A stretch of 64,000 nt of DNA from assembly GCF_000196675.2 (NCBI RefSeq), contig NC_015312.1:1116001-1180000 (forward strand). The letters are read 5' to 3'. Numbering within the stretch: position 1 is the first letter of the stretch; each line of letters starts with the position of its first letter. The notes under the pieces are model-generated. The model was not told where the DNA came from and made no database searches. It was given only the letters and a program-made list of their open reading frames with translations. This DNA comes from Pseudonocardia benzenivorans CB1190. Lineage in GTDB: Bacteria; Actinomycetota; Actinomycetes; Mycobacteriales; Pseudonocardiaceae. Of this stretch, positions 1-7,393 are shown in pieces. Position numbers and translations under genes: made by a program.

Positions 1-211
1 ACATGCCGCGGTGCTGGCGGTAGCCGGAGAGGTCGACGTCGTGGTTGCCGGGCACGAGCACGCCGGGGCGGTCGGTGCGGTCGCAGAGTTCGGCGAGGTA
101 GTCGAACGGCAGGTCCCCGGCCGCGACGACGACGTCCACGCCGAGCCGCCGGACCGCGTCGGTGCGCAGACCGGCGACCTCCTCGTCGCTGACCGCAAGG
201 GCTCTGACCAT
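1..211 (-). CDS. Metallophosphoesterase family protein (C-terminus outside window)
   Basis: Only the first 70 codons are present; the gene runs off the left edge. The translation begins MVRALAVSDEEV and then shows a VVAAGDLPFDYL segment and a VPGNHDVDLSGY segment. These are the GD and GNHD metal-binding blocks of calcineurin-like phosphoesterases. The first block (normally DxH) reads SDEE, as in an actinobacterial subgroup annotated only as metallophosphoesterase. The ATG at 211 is the first start in frame. The substrate cannot be inferred. Confidence 0.75.
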   Translation of the reverse strand, partial: MVRALAVSDEEVAGLRTDAVRRLGVDVVVAAGDLPFDYLAELCDRTDRPGVLVPGNHDVDLSGYRQHRGM

Positions 212-277
212 CGATCCACAGCGTAGAGGCGGCGCGTCCGGCTTGGGCGGCGCACGCGGGTGCGTCAGGATGCGAGC

Positions 278-1072
278 GTGCCCGGAACCGAGAAGGTGGA
301 CCCGACGTCGGTCCCCCGCGCGTTCGACGAGCACGCGCGCAGCTACGACAAGCTCGTCGGGTCCAATCCCGGGTACCACGAGCACCTCCGGCTCTCCGCC
401 CGCCGGATGGGCCTCGGCCGCGGTGCCGGGCTGCGGCTGCTCGACCTGGGCTGCGGCACCGGTGCGTCGACGGCCGCGCTGCTCGACGCCGCGCCCGGGG
501 CCCAGGTCACGGCGGTCGACGCGTCGGCGGAGATGCTGGCGCAGGCCAGGCGCAAGAACTGGCCGCCGGGGGTGCGGTTCGTGCACTCGCGGCTCGAGGA
601 CCTCGACCGCGTCGGCGTCACCGGCCCGTTCGACGGCATCCTCGCCGCGTATCTCGTGCGCAACCTGCGCGACCGCGACGCCGGTCTCGCCCGGATGTAC
701 GACCTGCTCGCCCCCGGAGCACCCCTTGCGGTGCACGAGTACTCGGTGCGCGACTCGTTCCGCAGCCGGCTGAAGTGGAACCTGGTGTGCGGCATGGTGA
801 TCATCCCGCTGGGCACGCTGCGCACCGGCTCCTCGGACCTCTACCGCTACCTGCGCCGCAGCGTGCTGGCGTTCGACGGGGTCGAGACGTTCACCGGGCG
901 CATGTCGGCCGCGGGCTTCGAGGACATCCGGGTGCAGACGATGGACGGCTGGCAGACCCACGTCGTGCACACGTTCCTGGGCCGTCGACCCGGACCGCCC
1001 GCAGACGACCCGCTGCTCGACCCCGAGGTCGCGGAGATCGAGACCCCGCCGGAGGGCGTGCCCGCGGTCTAG
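278..1072 (+). CDS. Class I SAM-dependent methyltransferase
   Basis: A 264-aa cytoplasmic methyltransferase. Motif I is LLDLGCGTGASTAAL near residue 60, followed by the acidic loop VTAVDASAEML and a downstream YLVRNLRD block, which is the layout of UbiE/CrtT-like enzymes. I chose the GTG at 278 because AGGA lies 7 nt before it; an in-frame GTG at 260 would add six residues without a clear ribosome-binding site. Its stop abuts the stop of the convergent DUF5914 gene in CTAGCTAG. A methyltransferase next to a DUF5914 Rieske protein is a pairing I associate with actinobacterial carotenoid clusters. No other carotenoid gene is present, so the substrate is open. Confidence 0.8.
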   Translation: MPGTEKVDPTSVPRAFDEHARSYDKLVGSNPGYHEHLRLSARRMGLGRGAGLRLLDLGCGTGASTAALLDAAPGAQVTAVDASAEMLAQARRKNWPPGVRFVHSRLEDLDRVGVTGPFDGILAAYLVRNLRDRDAGLARMYDLLAPGAPLAVHEYSVRDSFRSRLKWNLVCGMVIIPLGTLRTGSSDLYRYLRRSVLAFDGVETFTGRMSAAGFEDIRVQTMDGWQTHVVHTFLGRRPGPPADDPLLDPEVAEIETPPEGVPAV

Positions 1073-2065
1073 CTAGCCGCGCGTCCCGGCGCGTCCCGTC
1101 CGGACGGCGTAGCGGCGCTCGGCGTAGTCCATGTCGTCGCGCCAGAGCCTGCGCGCCGTGCGCTCCATCAGCGGACGGACGGCTCCCGCGACCCGGCGGA
1201 CGTGCCGGAACCCGGCCCGGTCGGACGTCGCGATCGTGGCCTCGATCATCGCTGTGCGGGGCAGCCCGTCGGGGCCGGGGCGCAGGGGCGTCGCGTGGGT
1301 CTCGACGACGCTGCCCGTGCCCTCGCCGTCGACGATCTCCATGGTGACGGTGCGCGGGTCGGGGCAGGTGAACGCGGCGTGCACCGGGACCCCGAGCCCT
1401 CGCGAGACCCGGAACGTCACCTCGACGAGAAAGCGGTCCTCGGTGGGCGGGCAGTCGCGCGGGGGCGCCGAGAGGACGCGCAGCGACGCGAACGAGTACG
1501 GGTGCAGCCACGCGCCGTGCCAGGGATCGAGCCGGTTGGCGACGACGTCCTGCGGCTCGCACCGTCCGACGACGGTCGCGACCGCGGCCATGCCGGCCCC
1601 CCGGGGCGGCCGCGGCCCCAGCACCGGGGCGTCGGTGGGCGGCTCGCCGTCGAGCCGCACCCAGGCCAGCACGCCGTCGTCGTACACCGGGTAGGTGCGC
1701 CAGTTGGGCCGGCCCTCCGGCGGCAGGGCCAGGCCGTGCCAGCGGCAGACGAGCGCGCCGTCGTGCACGGGGGCGTCGCACAGCGCGGCGCCGAGGTGCG
1801 GGCAGGCCCCGGGGCCGGCGTGCAGGACGCCGTCGGCGGACCGCCAGGCGACGACCTCACGGCCGGCCACGACGCGCCCGAACGCCCGGCGACCGGTGAT
1901 CTCGCGGGCGGCGGCCAGCACGAACCAGCCGCCCGCCGGCCGCTCCTGCGCGCGGCGCAGCGCGGCGTCGATCAGCGCGGGAGCGGCCTCACGCCAGGCC
2001 GGGTCCTGCTGCGACCAGGCCGGCGTGCGCAGCCTGCGCAGCGGGTTGCGCGGACGATCCGTCAC
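1073..2065 (-). CDS. Rieske [2Fe-2S] protein, DUF5914 type
   Basis: 330 aa. The Rieske ligands are visible near residues 87-108: a CPH pair followed by VCRWHG, fitting CxH-x(15-17)-CxxH. The C-terminal half fits the DUF5914 ring-hydroxylase-like domain, so an oxygenase or electron-transfer role is likely. The start is GTG (MTDRPRNPL). The gene is convergent with the methyltransferase at 278-1072, with no bases between the two stop codons. Members of this family occur near carotenoid genes (recalled, not searched). A mononuclear iron site could not be confirmed by eye, so catalysis is inferred. Confidence 0.75.
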   Translation of the reverse strand: MTDRPRNPLRRLRTPAWSQQDPAWREAAPALIDAALRRAQERPAGGWFVLAAAREITGRRAFGRVVAGREVVAWRSADGVLHAGPGACPHLGAALCDAPVHDGALVCRWHGLALPPEGRPNWRTYPVYDDGVLAWVRLDGEPPTDAPVLGPRPPRGAGMAAVATVVGRCEPQDVVANRLDPWHGAWLHPYSFASLRVLSAPPRDCPPTEDRFLVEVTFRVSRGLGVPVHAAFTCPDPRTVTMEIVDGEGTGSVVETHATPLRPGPDGLPRTAMIEATIATSDRAGFRHVRRVAGAVRPLMERTARRLWRDDMDYAERRYAVRTGRAGTRG

Positions 2066-2083
2066 CCCCGCGAGGCTAGCGCT

Positions 2084-3187
2084 CTACAGCCAGCCGTTCT
2101 TCCTGAAGTTGCGGTAGAGCCCACCGCAGATCAGCGCGATGAGCACGATGACCAGCGGATATCCGAGACGCCAGTGCAGCTCGGGCATGAAGTCGAAGTT
2201 CATGCCGTAGATGCCCGCGATCATCGTCGGCACGGAGATCAGCCCCGCGTACGCGGTGATCTTCCGCATGTCGTTGTTCTGCCGCATGCTGATCCGGGCG
2301 AGCATCGCGTCGACCAGCGTCGTCAGGATCTCGTTGAAGCCCGCGACGCGCTCGGCGACGGTCGAGAGGTGGTCGTCGACGTTGCGGAAGTACGACCGGA
2401 CCTCGTGCGGCACGAGCGACGAGTAGCCCTCCGTGAGCTTGCGCATCGGCGCCACGAGCGGCGTCACCGCCCGGCGCAGCTCCAGCACCTCGCGCTTCAT
2501 GACGTAGATCTGTTCGGCGTCCATCGTCGAACGCGGGGTGAAGACCTCGGCCTCCATCTCGTCGATGTCGTCCTCGATGGCCTCGGTGACCTCGAGGTAG
2601 CTGTCGACGACGTGGTCGGCGATCGCGTGCAGCACCGACGCGGGCCCCAGCGCCAGCTGCTCGGCGTCGGACTCCAGCTTGTGCCGCACCTCGCGCAGCC
2701 CGGAGTGCCGGCCGTGCCGGACGGTGATCACGAAGTCGCGGCCCACGAAGACCATCACCTCGCCGGTCTCGACGAGCTCGTTGGCCGTCTTCGGCTCGGC
2801 GTGGCCGACGTAGCAGACCGTCTTGAGCACCATGAACAGCGTGTCGTCGTAGCGCTCGAGCTTGGGCCGCTGGTGGGCGTTGACGGCGTCCTCGACGGCG
2901 AGCTCGTGCAGCCCGAACGTCTCGGCGATGCCGTTGATCTGCTCGTCGGACGGCTCGTGCAGGCCGATCCAGACGAATCCGTCGCCGCGCCTGCGGACCT
3001 CCTCGATGGCCGCGTCGTGCGCCCACCGGCCGGGGAGGCGTCCGCCGTCGACGTAGACCGCGCAGTCGACGACGTAGGCCGACATCGGGACCCGCAGCTT
3101 CTTCGGCAGCGTCGTGGGCGCCCGGCCGTTGAGCCGGTTGCGCGCGCTCGCGCGGATGACGGGGCGGATCGAGGACAGCGGCGGCAT
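2084..3187 (-). CDS. corA: CorA-family divalent cation transporter
   Basis: 367 aa. The long acidic cytoplasmic domain is followed by the signature IYGMNFDF near residues 326-333 and a final membrane helix (YPLVIVLIALICGGLY) with a basic tail. This is the CorA fold: a pentameric Mg2+/Co2+ channel in the inner membrane. The ATG at 3187 is preceded by GGAGGT with a 4-nt spacer, which argues against the longer in-frame extension to 3340. The gene stands alone, with 18 bp to the DUF5914 start downstream. Which metal is carried cannot be read from the sequence. Confidence 0.92.
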   Translation of the reverse strand: MPPLSSIRPVIRASARNRLNGRAPTTLPKKLRVPMSAYVVDCAVYVDGGRLPGRWAHDAAIEEVRRRGDGFVWIGLHEPSDEQINGIAETFGLHELAVEDAVNAHQRPKLERYDDTLFMVLKTVCYVGHAEPKTANELVETGEVMVFVGRDFVITVRHGRHSGLREVRHKLESDAEQLALGPASVLHAIADHVVDSYLEVTEAIEDDIDEMEAEVFTPRSTMDAEQIYVMKREVLELRRAVTPLVAPMRKLTEGYSSLVPHEVRSYFRNVDDHLSTVAERVAGFNEILTTLVDAMLARISMRQNNDMRKITAYAGLISVPTMIAGIYGMNFDFMPELHWRLGYPLVIVLIALICGGLYRNFRKNGWL

Positions 3188-3479
3188 GGGGACCTCCAGG
3201 CCTGGCAAGGCGCAGGGCCGTGTCGCGGTCGATCGTCGACCGGCGACGCCCTGTACGGGAACACGACGCGTCTCGCGTCCCTGCACGGGCCTGCGGCAGC
3301 TGCTCAGCCTGCGGCGGACCACCTCGCGGGGACGCGGCAACTACTGCAACCGGGTGCCGTCGGCACCGCGCCCACCTCCTTCTTCGCTGCTCCGTCGGTG
3401 TGACGAAGGCGGCCGGCCGAGGCCGGTCGATCCCGCTGGACCACGGGTTAGATTACCCCGTCCACCAGGTGACTCGTTG

Positions 3480-3998
3480 ATGGAGGCGAAGACGTTGCAG
3501 TTCGGTCGGTACTTCGAGGAATTCGAGGTCGGGGCTGTCTACAAGCACTGGCCGGGCAAAACAGTCACCGAGTACGACGACCACCTGTTCTGTCTCATCA
3601 CGATGAACCACCATCCGCTGCACATGGACGTGCACTACGCCGAGGAGACCACCGACTTCGGCAAGAACGTCGTCGTCGGCAACTACATCTACTCGCTGCT
3701 GCTGGGCATGTCCGTGGCCGACGTCTCGGGCAAGGCCATCGCGAATCTCGAGGTCGAGTCCCTCAAGCACACGAAGCCGACCTTCCACGGCGACACCATC
3801 TACGGCGAGACGCGGGTCCTGGACAAGACGGAGTCGAAGTCCAAGGACGACCGTGGGGTCGTCTACGTCGAGACCATCGGCTACAAGCAGGACGGCACCG
3901 TCGTCTGCACGTTCCGGCGCAAGGTGATGGTCCCCAAGCGCTCCTACGGCGACACCCGCGGCGGCGAGCAGCCCGGCCGCCCCACCCCGCAGGTCTGA
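3480..3998 (+). CDS. MaoC-family dehydratase (hot-dog fold)
   Basis: 172 aa. It starts MEAKTLQFGRYFEEFEVG and contains NHHPLHMD and VVVGNYIYSLLLG, matching single-domain MaoC hydratases with a catalytic Asp/His pair in the NxxH/D region. Such enzymes add water to enoyl-CoA or mesaconyl-type CoA esters. In other actinobacteria close relatives sit beside CoA-ester lyases; here the neighbours are CorA and a Nudix gene, so the pathway is not indicated. The ATG at 3480 was chosen because it opens the conserved domain; upstream in-frame codons lie in non-conserved sequence. Confidence 0.85.
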   Translation: MEAKTLQFGRYFEEFEVGAVYKHWPGKTVTEYDDHLFCLITMNHHPLHMDVHYAEETTDFGKNVVVGNYIYSLLLGMSVADVSGKAIANLEVESLKHTKPTFHGDTIYGETRVLDKTESKSKDDRGVVYVETIGYKQDGTVVCTFRRKVMVPKRSYGDTRGGEQPGRPTPQV

Positions 3999-4011
3999 TC
4001 GGCGTCCGATC

Positions 4012-4407
4012 TCAACGGGGCAGCACGCCCCAGGCGCCGAGTGTCTCGGTGAGCCCGTCGACGAGCGGCAGTGCCGCGTAGCCGGCGGCATCGACCCAGC
4101 GGACGTCGGCCGCGTCGTCACCGGCACGCAGCGTCCCGCCGACGACCGTGCACCGGTAGTCGGCGATGTCGAACGGGCCCCGGACCACCCGGCCGACGAG
4201 CGGGCCGGGCTCCACGACGAGCCCGGTCTCCTCGGCCAGCTCGCGGACCACCGCGTCCGCGTCGGTCTCCCCGGGCTCCACCCGGCCTCCTGGGACCGAC
4301 CACAGGCCGGCACCCGGGTCGTTGACACGTTGCACCAGGAGCAACCTGCCGTGGTCGTCGTGGACGATTGCACCCACACAGGGCACGTGTCGGCTACCCT
4401 CGGTCAT
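4012..4407 (-). CDS. Nudix hydrolase
   Basis: 131 aa. The Nudix box GGRVEPGETDADAVVRELAE continues to ETGL and fits Gx5Ex7REUxEExGU (residues about 40-63). This predicts Mg2+-dependent cleavage of a nucleoside diphosphate linked to another moiety, probably an MutT/ADP-ribose-type substrate. No substrate-specific extension is visible. The ATG at 4407 lies 8 nt after a TACCGT box read on this strand, so the mRNA may be leaderless. The gene is divergent from the small reading frames starting at 4432. Confidence 0.88.
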   Translation of the reverse strand: MTEGSRHVPCVGAIVHDDHGRLLLVQRVNDPGAGLWSVPGGRVEPGETDADAVVRELAEETGLVVEPGPLVGRVVRGPFDIADYRCTVVGGTLRAGDDAADVRWVDAAGYAALPLVDGLTETLGAWGVLPR

Positions 4408-4419
4408 CGATTGACACGG

Positions 4420-4425
4420 TACGCT
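4420..4425 (+). promoter_or_regulatory. -10 box TACGCT, leaderless-type promoter
   Basis: TACGCT lies 6 nt before the GTG at 4432, the same spacing as at other leaderless genes in this window. The reverse strand carries its own TACCGT box at 4417-4422 for the Nudix gene, so the two divergent promoters overlap. Confidence 0.5.
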
Positions 4426-4431
4426 GCCCGG

Positions 4432-4512
4432 GTGGCCGGTTCCTCGACGACCGGGGTGCCGGTAGAAACGATCAAGTCAGCGTCAACTCGTGCCGGATCG
4501 GGGTCCTGGTGA
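4432..4512 (+). CDS. Putative 26-aa leader peptide
   Basis: A GTG sits 6 nt after the TACGCT box and opens a 26-codon frame (MAGSSTTGVPVETIKSASTR, then AGSGSW). Its TGA overlaps the GTG of the next gene at 4509. That layout suggests a leaderless upstream reading frame whose translation is coupled to the 52-aa membrane peptide. No family is recognised. It is rich in Ser and Thr. It could also be untranslated leader sequence. Confidence 0.4.
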   Translation: MAGSSTTGVPVETIKSASTRAGSGSW

Positions 4513-4667
4513 ACGTCAAGAAGATCGTCGGCATTCTTGCGATCGCTCTCGTGATCTTCTTCGTCATCACGTCGCCGTCCGCGGCGGCCGGCTTCCTGTC
4601 GAACCTCGGGAGCATCCTCAACAACGCCGCGACGTCGGTCATCTCGTTCTTCCAGCAGCTGTTCTGA
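4509..4667 (+). CDS. Small membrane peptide (52 aa), unknown function
   Basis: The translation starts MNVKKIVGILAIALVIFFVI: a short basic N-terminus and one strong membrane helix, followed by a small amphipathic tail (TSVISFFQQLF). Its stop is 4 nt before the GTG of the PH-domain protein, so the two are almost certainly co-transcribed. The Shine-Dalgarno region is weak, but the start overlaps the stop of the 26-aa frame at 4432-4512, so translation is probably coupled. No function is known to me. Confidence 0.75.
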   Translation: MNVKKIVGILAIALVIFFVITSPSAAAGFLSNLGSILNNAATSVISFFQQLF

Positions 4668-4671
4668 TCCC

Positions 4672-5208
4672 GTGCTGGCACCCCGCGAGATCGACGAGTA
4701 CCTGCTCCCCACCGAGCGCAGGGTCATCCGGGTGCGTCAGCACTGGGCGGTGATGACCAAGCACATCCTGCAGACGGGGCTGTTCCTCGCCCTGATGCTG
4801 GTCATCCAGCTCAACATGCCCAAGAGCGTCATCCTCGACAACCTGACGTTCTACCTCGCGCTCGTCGCCCTGCTGCGGTTCACCGTCCTCACGATGCTGT
4901 GGTGGATCGAGCGGATCGTCATCACCGACAAGCGGGTCATGCTCGCGCAGGGGATCATCGTCCACAACGTCGGCATGATGCCGCTGGGCAAGGTCACCGA
5001 CCTGACGTTCCGGCGCACGCTCGCCGGGCGCACGCTGGGCTACGGGACGATGGTCGTCGAGTCCGCCGGCCAGATCCAGGCGCTCAACAAGATCGACTAC
5101 ATGCCGCGGCCGGAGGAGATCTACGAGGCCCTCTCCGAGCTCGTGTTCGGTGAGAAGGGCAAGACCCGCGCCACGGGCATGCTGTCGAAGCCCCGCTGGC
5201 GGCGCTGA
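4672..5208 (+). CDS. PH-domain membrane protein (YdbS/bPH2-like)
   Basis: 178 aa with a GTG start. Two membrane helices (about residues 28-45 and 54-73) are followed by a bacterial PH-like domain containing ERIVITDKRVMLAQGIIV, the usual opening strands of the DUF304/bPH2 fold. The end is basic (KPRWRR). Such proteins are inner-membrane proteins with the PH fold in the cytoplasm; their roles are mostly unknown. It follows the 52-aa membrane peptide by 4 nt, and the pair may form one complex. That last point is inference from spacing only. Confidence 0.82.
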   Translation: MLAPREIDEYLLPTERRVIRVRQHWAVMTKHILQTGLFLALMLVIQLNMPKSVILDNLTFYLALVALLRFTVLTMLWWIERIVITDKRVMLAQGIIVHNVGMMPLGKVTDLTFRRTLAGRTLGYGTMVVESAGQIQALNKIDYMPRPEEIYEALSELVFGEKGKTRATGMLSKPRWRR

Positions 5209-5247
5209 GGGTCCCGGGTGGTGGGGGCGGCGCCGCGGCACGCGGGT

Positions 5248-5253
5248 TAACGT
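5248..5253 (+). promoter_or_regulatory. -10 box TAACGT before the PHP gene
   Basis: TAACGT ends 6 nt before the GTG at 5260. This spacing implies a transcript starting at or next to the start codon. No Shine-Dalgarno sequence is visible. Confidence 0.5.
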
Positions 5254-5259
5254 CCGGTC

Positions 5260-6123
5260 GTGCCCCGCATCGACCTGCACGCCCACTCCACCGCCTCCGA
5301 CGGCACCGACACGCCCGAGGAGCTGGTCGCGACGGCGGCGGCCGCGGGCGTCGACGTCCTGGCCATCACCGACCACGACACGACCGGCGGCTGGGCGCGG
5401 GCCGTCGGCGCGCTGCCCGCCGGGATGCGGCTGGTCCGCGGTGCGGAGTTCTCGTGCGTCTCCGACGACGGGCGCGGTGGCCGGGTGGCCGTGCACCTGC
5501 TCGGCTACCTGTTCGACCCCGCACACCCGGCGGTCGCGGCCGAGCAGGAACGGCTGCGCGGTGAGCGGACGCAGCGGCTGCGTGCCATGACCGCGAAGAT
5601 GGCCGCGGCGGGCTATCCCGTCGACACCGAGCAGGTCTTCGCGCTGCTGCCCGAAGGCGCGAGTGCGGGCCGGCCGCACCTCGCGCGCGCGCTGGTCGCG
5701 GCGGGCGTCGTCGCCTCGGTCGACCAGGCGTTCGCCGAGCTGCTCTACACCGGCAGCCCGTACTACGTCCCGAAGGCCGACACGCCCGTCCGCCGGGCCG
5801 TCGAGATGATCCGGGACGCCGGTGGGGTCAGCGTCTTCGCCCATCCGCTGGCCCGCAGCCGTGGGCGGGTCGTCGAGCCGTCGGTGATCGCGGAGCTGGC
5901 GGGCGCCGGGCTGACCGGTGTCGAGGTCGACCACCGCGACCACAGCCCGCAGGACCGGGCGCTGCTGCGGGGGCTCGCGGCCGAGACCGGGCTGCTCACG
6001 ACGGGCTCCAGCGACTACCACGGCACGAACAAGACCATCCCCATCGCGGCCGAGACGACCGATCCCGAGCAGTTCGAGGCGCTGCTCGCGAAGGCCGACG
6101 GCGTCGAGCTCGTGACGGGCTGA
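5260..6123 (+). CDS. PHP-domain phosphoesterase
   Basis: 287 aa. It opens with RIDLHAHSTASDGTDTPEEL and then ITDHDTTGGW, the first two metal-binding blocks of PHP proteins. Later come FAHPLA and SSDYHGTNK near the C-terminus, completing the metal site. This arrangement matches 3',5'-nucleotide phosphatases (RNase AM/YciV-like) that act on pAp or short RNA. The GTG at 5260 is placed 6 nt after a TAACGT box and fits the conserved N-terminus. It is followed by the RecB-like nuclease gene, which has its own promoter-like box. Confidence 0.88.
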   Translation: MPRIDLHAHSTASDGTDTPEELVATAAAAGVDVLAITDHDTTGGWARAVGALPAGMRLVRGAEFSCVSDDGRGGRVAVHLLGYLFDPAHPAVAAEQERLRGERTQRLRAMTAKMAAAGYPVDTEQVFALLPEGASAGRPHLARALVAAGVVASVDQAFAELLYTGSPYYVPKADTPVRRAVEMIRDAGGVSVFAHPLARSRGRVVEPSVIAELAGAGLTGVEVDHRDHSPQDRALLRGLAAETGLLTTGSSDYHGTNKTIPIAAETTDPEQFEALLAKADGVELVTG

Positions 6124-6153
6124 GCCCGCATCCGGGTCCGCGGGCCCGGCCGC

Positions 6154-6159
6154 TACCGT
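6154..6159 (+). promoter_or_regulatory. -10 box TACCGT before the RecB-like gene
   Basis: TACCGT lies 7 nt upstream of the ATG at 6167, consistent with a leaderless transcript. It favours this ATG over the in-frame GTG at 6158, which would lie inside the box. Confidence 0.5.
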
Positions 6160-6166
6160 GGCGGCC

Positions 6167-7057
6167 ATGGGTGCGGACGCGGGCCAGCTCGGGTTCGACC
6201 TGGGCGTCGACGTCCGGCCGCTGCCGCGGGTCACCCCGGCCCGGCTGGCCACGTGGGAGACCTGCCCGCGCCGGTTCCGGATGGGCTACCTGGACCGGCC
6301 GCCGCCGGCCCGCGGCGGCGCCTGGGCCCACCACACGCTCGGCGCCGTCGTGCACCTGGCGTTGCGGGCGCTGTTCGCGCTGCCGGCCCGGGCGCGCACG
6401 CCCGCCGCCGCGGCCGACCTGCTCGACCGGAACTGGTCGTCGGAGGGGTTCCGTGACGCCGCGCAGGCAGGCCGCTACAGGCGCGCCGCGCGGGGCTGGC
6501 TCGCGAGCTACGTCGTCGACCACGAGCTGGGCGACACCGCGTCGGATCCGGCGGGCGTCGAGCGCTGGGTGTCCGAGACCGTCGGTGGCGGCGCGTCGCG
6601 GCTCGTCGTCGAGGGGCGGGTCGACCGCATCGACACCCGGGCGGGCGAGGCGGTGGTCGTCGACTACAAGACCGGGCGGCACGTGCCCACCGACGACGAC
6701 GCCCGCACGGCCCGTGCCCTCGCCCTCTACGCCGCCGCCACCGGCGCTGCCCTGCACCGGCCGTGCCGGCGCGTCGAGCTGCACCACGTGCCGACGGGCG
6801 ACGTCGCGGTCTGGGAGCACGACGCCGCGTCGATGCGCGGGCACCTCGACGCCGCGCACGCGCTCGCCGCCGAGGCCGACGCCGCCGCGCAGGCACTCGC
6901 CGACGGCGGCGACCCGGAGACGCTGTTCCCACCGCGCCCGTCGCCGTCCTGCGCGACCTGCGACGTCCGGCGGCACTGCCCCGAGGGCCGGGCCGCCGTC
7001 GCGTCACCGCAGCCCTGGGCGTTCCTGCGCGACCTGCCGGAGGAGGGCGTCGCGTGA
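6167..7057 (+). CDS. RecB/Cas4-like PD-(D/E)XK nuclease with Fe-S cysteines
   Basis: 296 aa. A cysteine in WETCPRRFRMGY near the N-terminus pairs with the C-terminal SCATCDVRRHC, giving the four cysteines of an AddB/Cas4-type [4Fe-4S] site. The nuclease core has EGRVDRIDT and VVDYKTGR (the D...D/ExK motif) near residues 148-168. No helicase motifs are present, so this is a stand-alone RecB-family exonuclease (Rv2119 type). The TGA overlaps the GTG of the next small membrane gene. The role in DNA repair is inferred from the family. Confidence 0.88.
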   Translation: MGADAGQLGFDLGVDVRPLPRVTPARLATWETCPRRFRMGYLDRPPPARGGAWAHHTLGAVVHLALRALFALPARARTPAAAADLLDRNWSSEGFRDAAQAGRYRRAARGWLASYVVDHELGDTASDPAGVERWVSETVGGGASRLVVEGRVDRIDTRAGEAVVVDYKTGRHVPTDDDARTARALALYAAATGAALHRPCRRVELHHVPTGDVAVWEHDAASMRGHLDAAHALAAEADAAAQALADGGDPETLFPPRPSPSCATCDVRRHCPEGRAAVASPQPWAFLRDLPEEGVA

Positions 7058-7347
7058 CCGGGCCCGATGTCGCGGCGTCCGGGCGCCGGCTGCGCGGGCT
7101 GTCCGGCATCCTCGCGGGCGGGCTGGTGGCGCTGTTCGTCGTGCTGCTCGTCGGCTGGGCGGTGACCACGCGCACCGGCTCGCCGGGTCCCGGGACGGGG
7201 ATGCTCGTCGGGCACGGGGTAGCGGCCGTGGTGGGCGTCGTCGCGCAGGTCACGGCCGACCGCAGGCGCGACCGGATCGGGCTCCTGGCGTCGCTGCTGG
7301 TCCTCGCCGTCGCCGTCGCGGTGCTCTGCGGCTACTGGCTCTTCTGA
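7054..7347 (+). CDS. Small integral membrane protein, unknown
   Basis: 97 aa with three predicted hydrophobic segments: about residues 17-38 (ILAGGLVALFVVLLVGW), 49-66 and 75-97 (LLASLLVLAVAVAVLCGYW). The GTG start overlaps the stop of the RecB-like nuclease (GTGA), so the two are translationally coupled. I recognise no family beyond hypothetical membrane protein. Between its stop and the next gene (convergent) lies only a short weak hairpin at about 7349-7362. Confidence 0.7.
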   Translation: MTGPDVAASGRRLRGLSGILAGGLVALFVVLLVGWAVTTRTGSPGPGTGMLVGHGVAAVVGVVAQVTADRRRDRIGLLASLLVLAVAVAVLCGYWLF

Positions 7348-7393
7348 GCCGTTCTCACGGCAGGCCCGCGACGACCGGTTCCTCCCGGCCGGA

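Noticed and set aside
1202-3403. Long open frame on the + strand opposite the Rieske and CorA genes
   Set aside because: It is the high-GC mirror of real minus-strand genes, with Arg/Gly/Pro-rich sequence and no family features.
7348-7393. Terminator between the small membrane gene and the propeller gene
   Set aside because: Only a 5-bp stem (GCCGT/ACGGC); not convincing.
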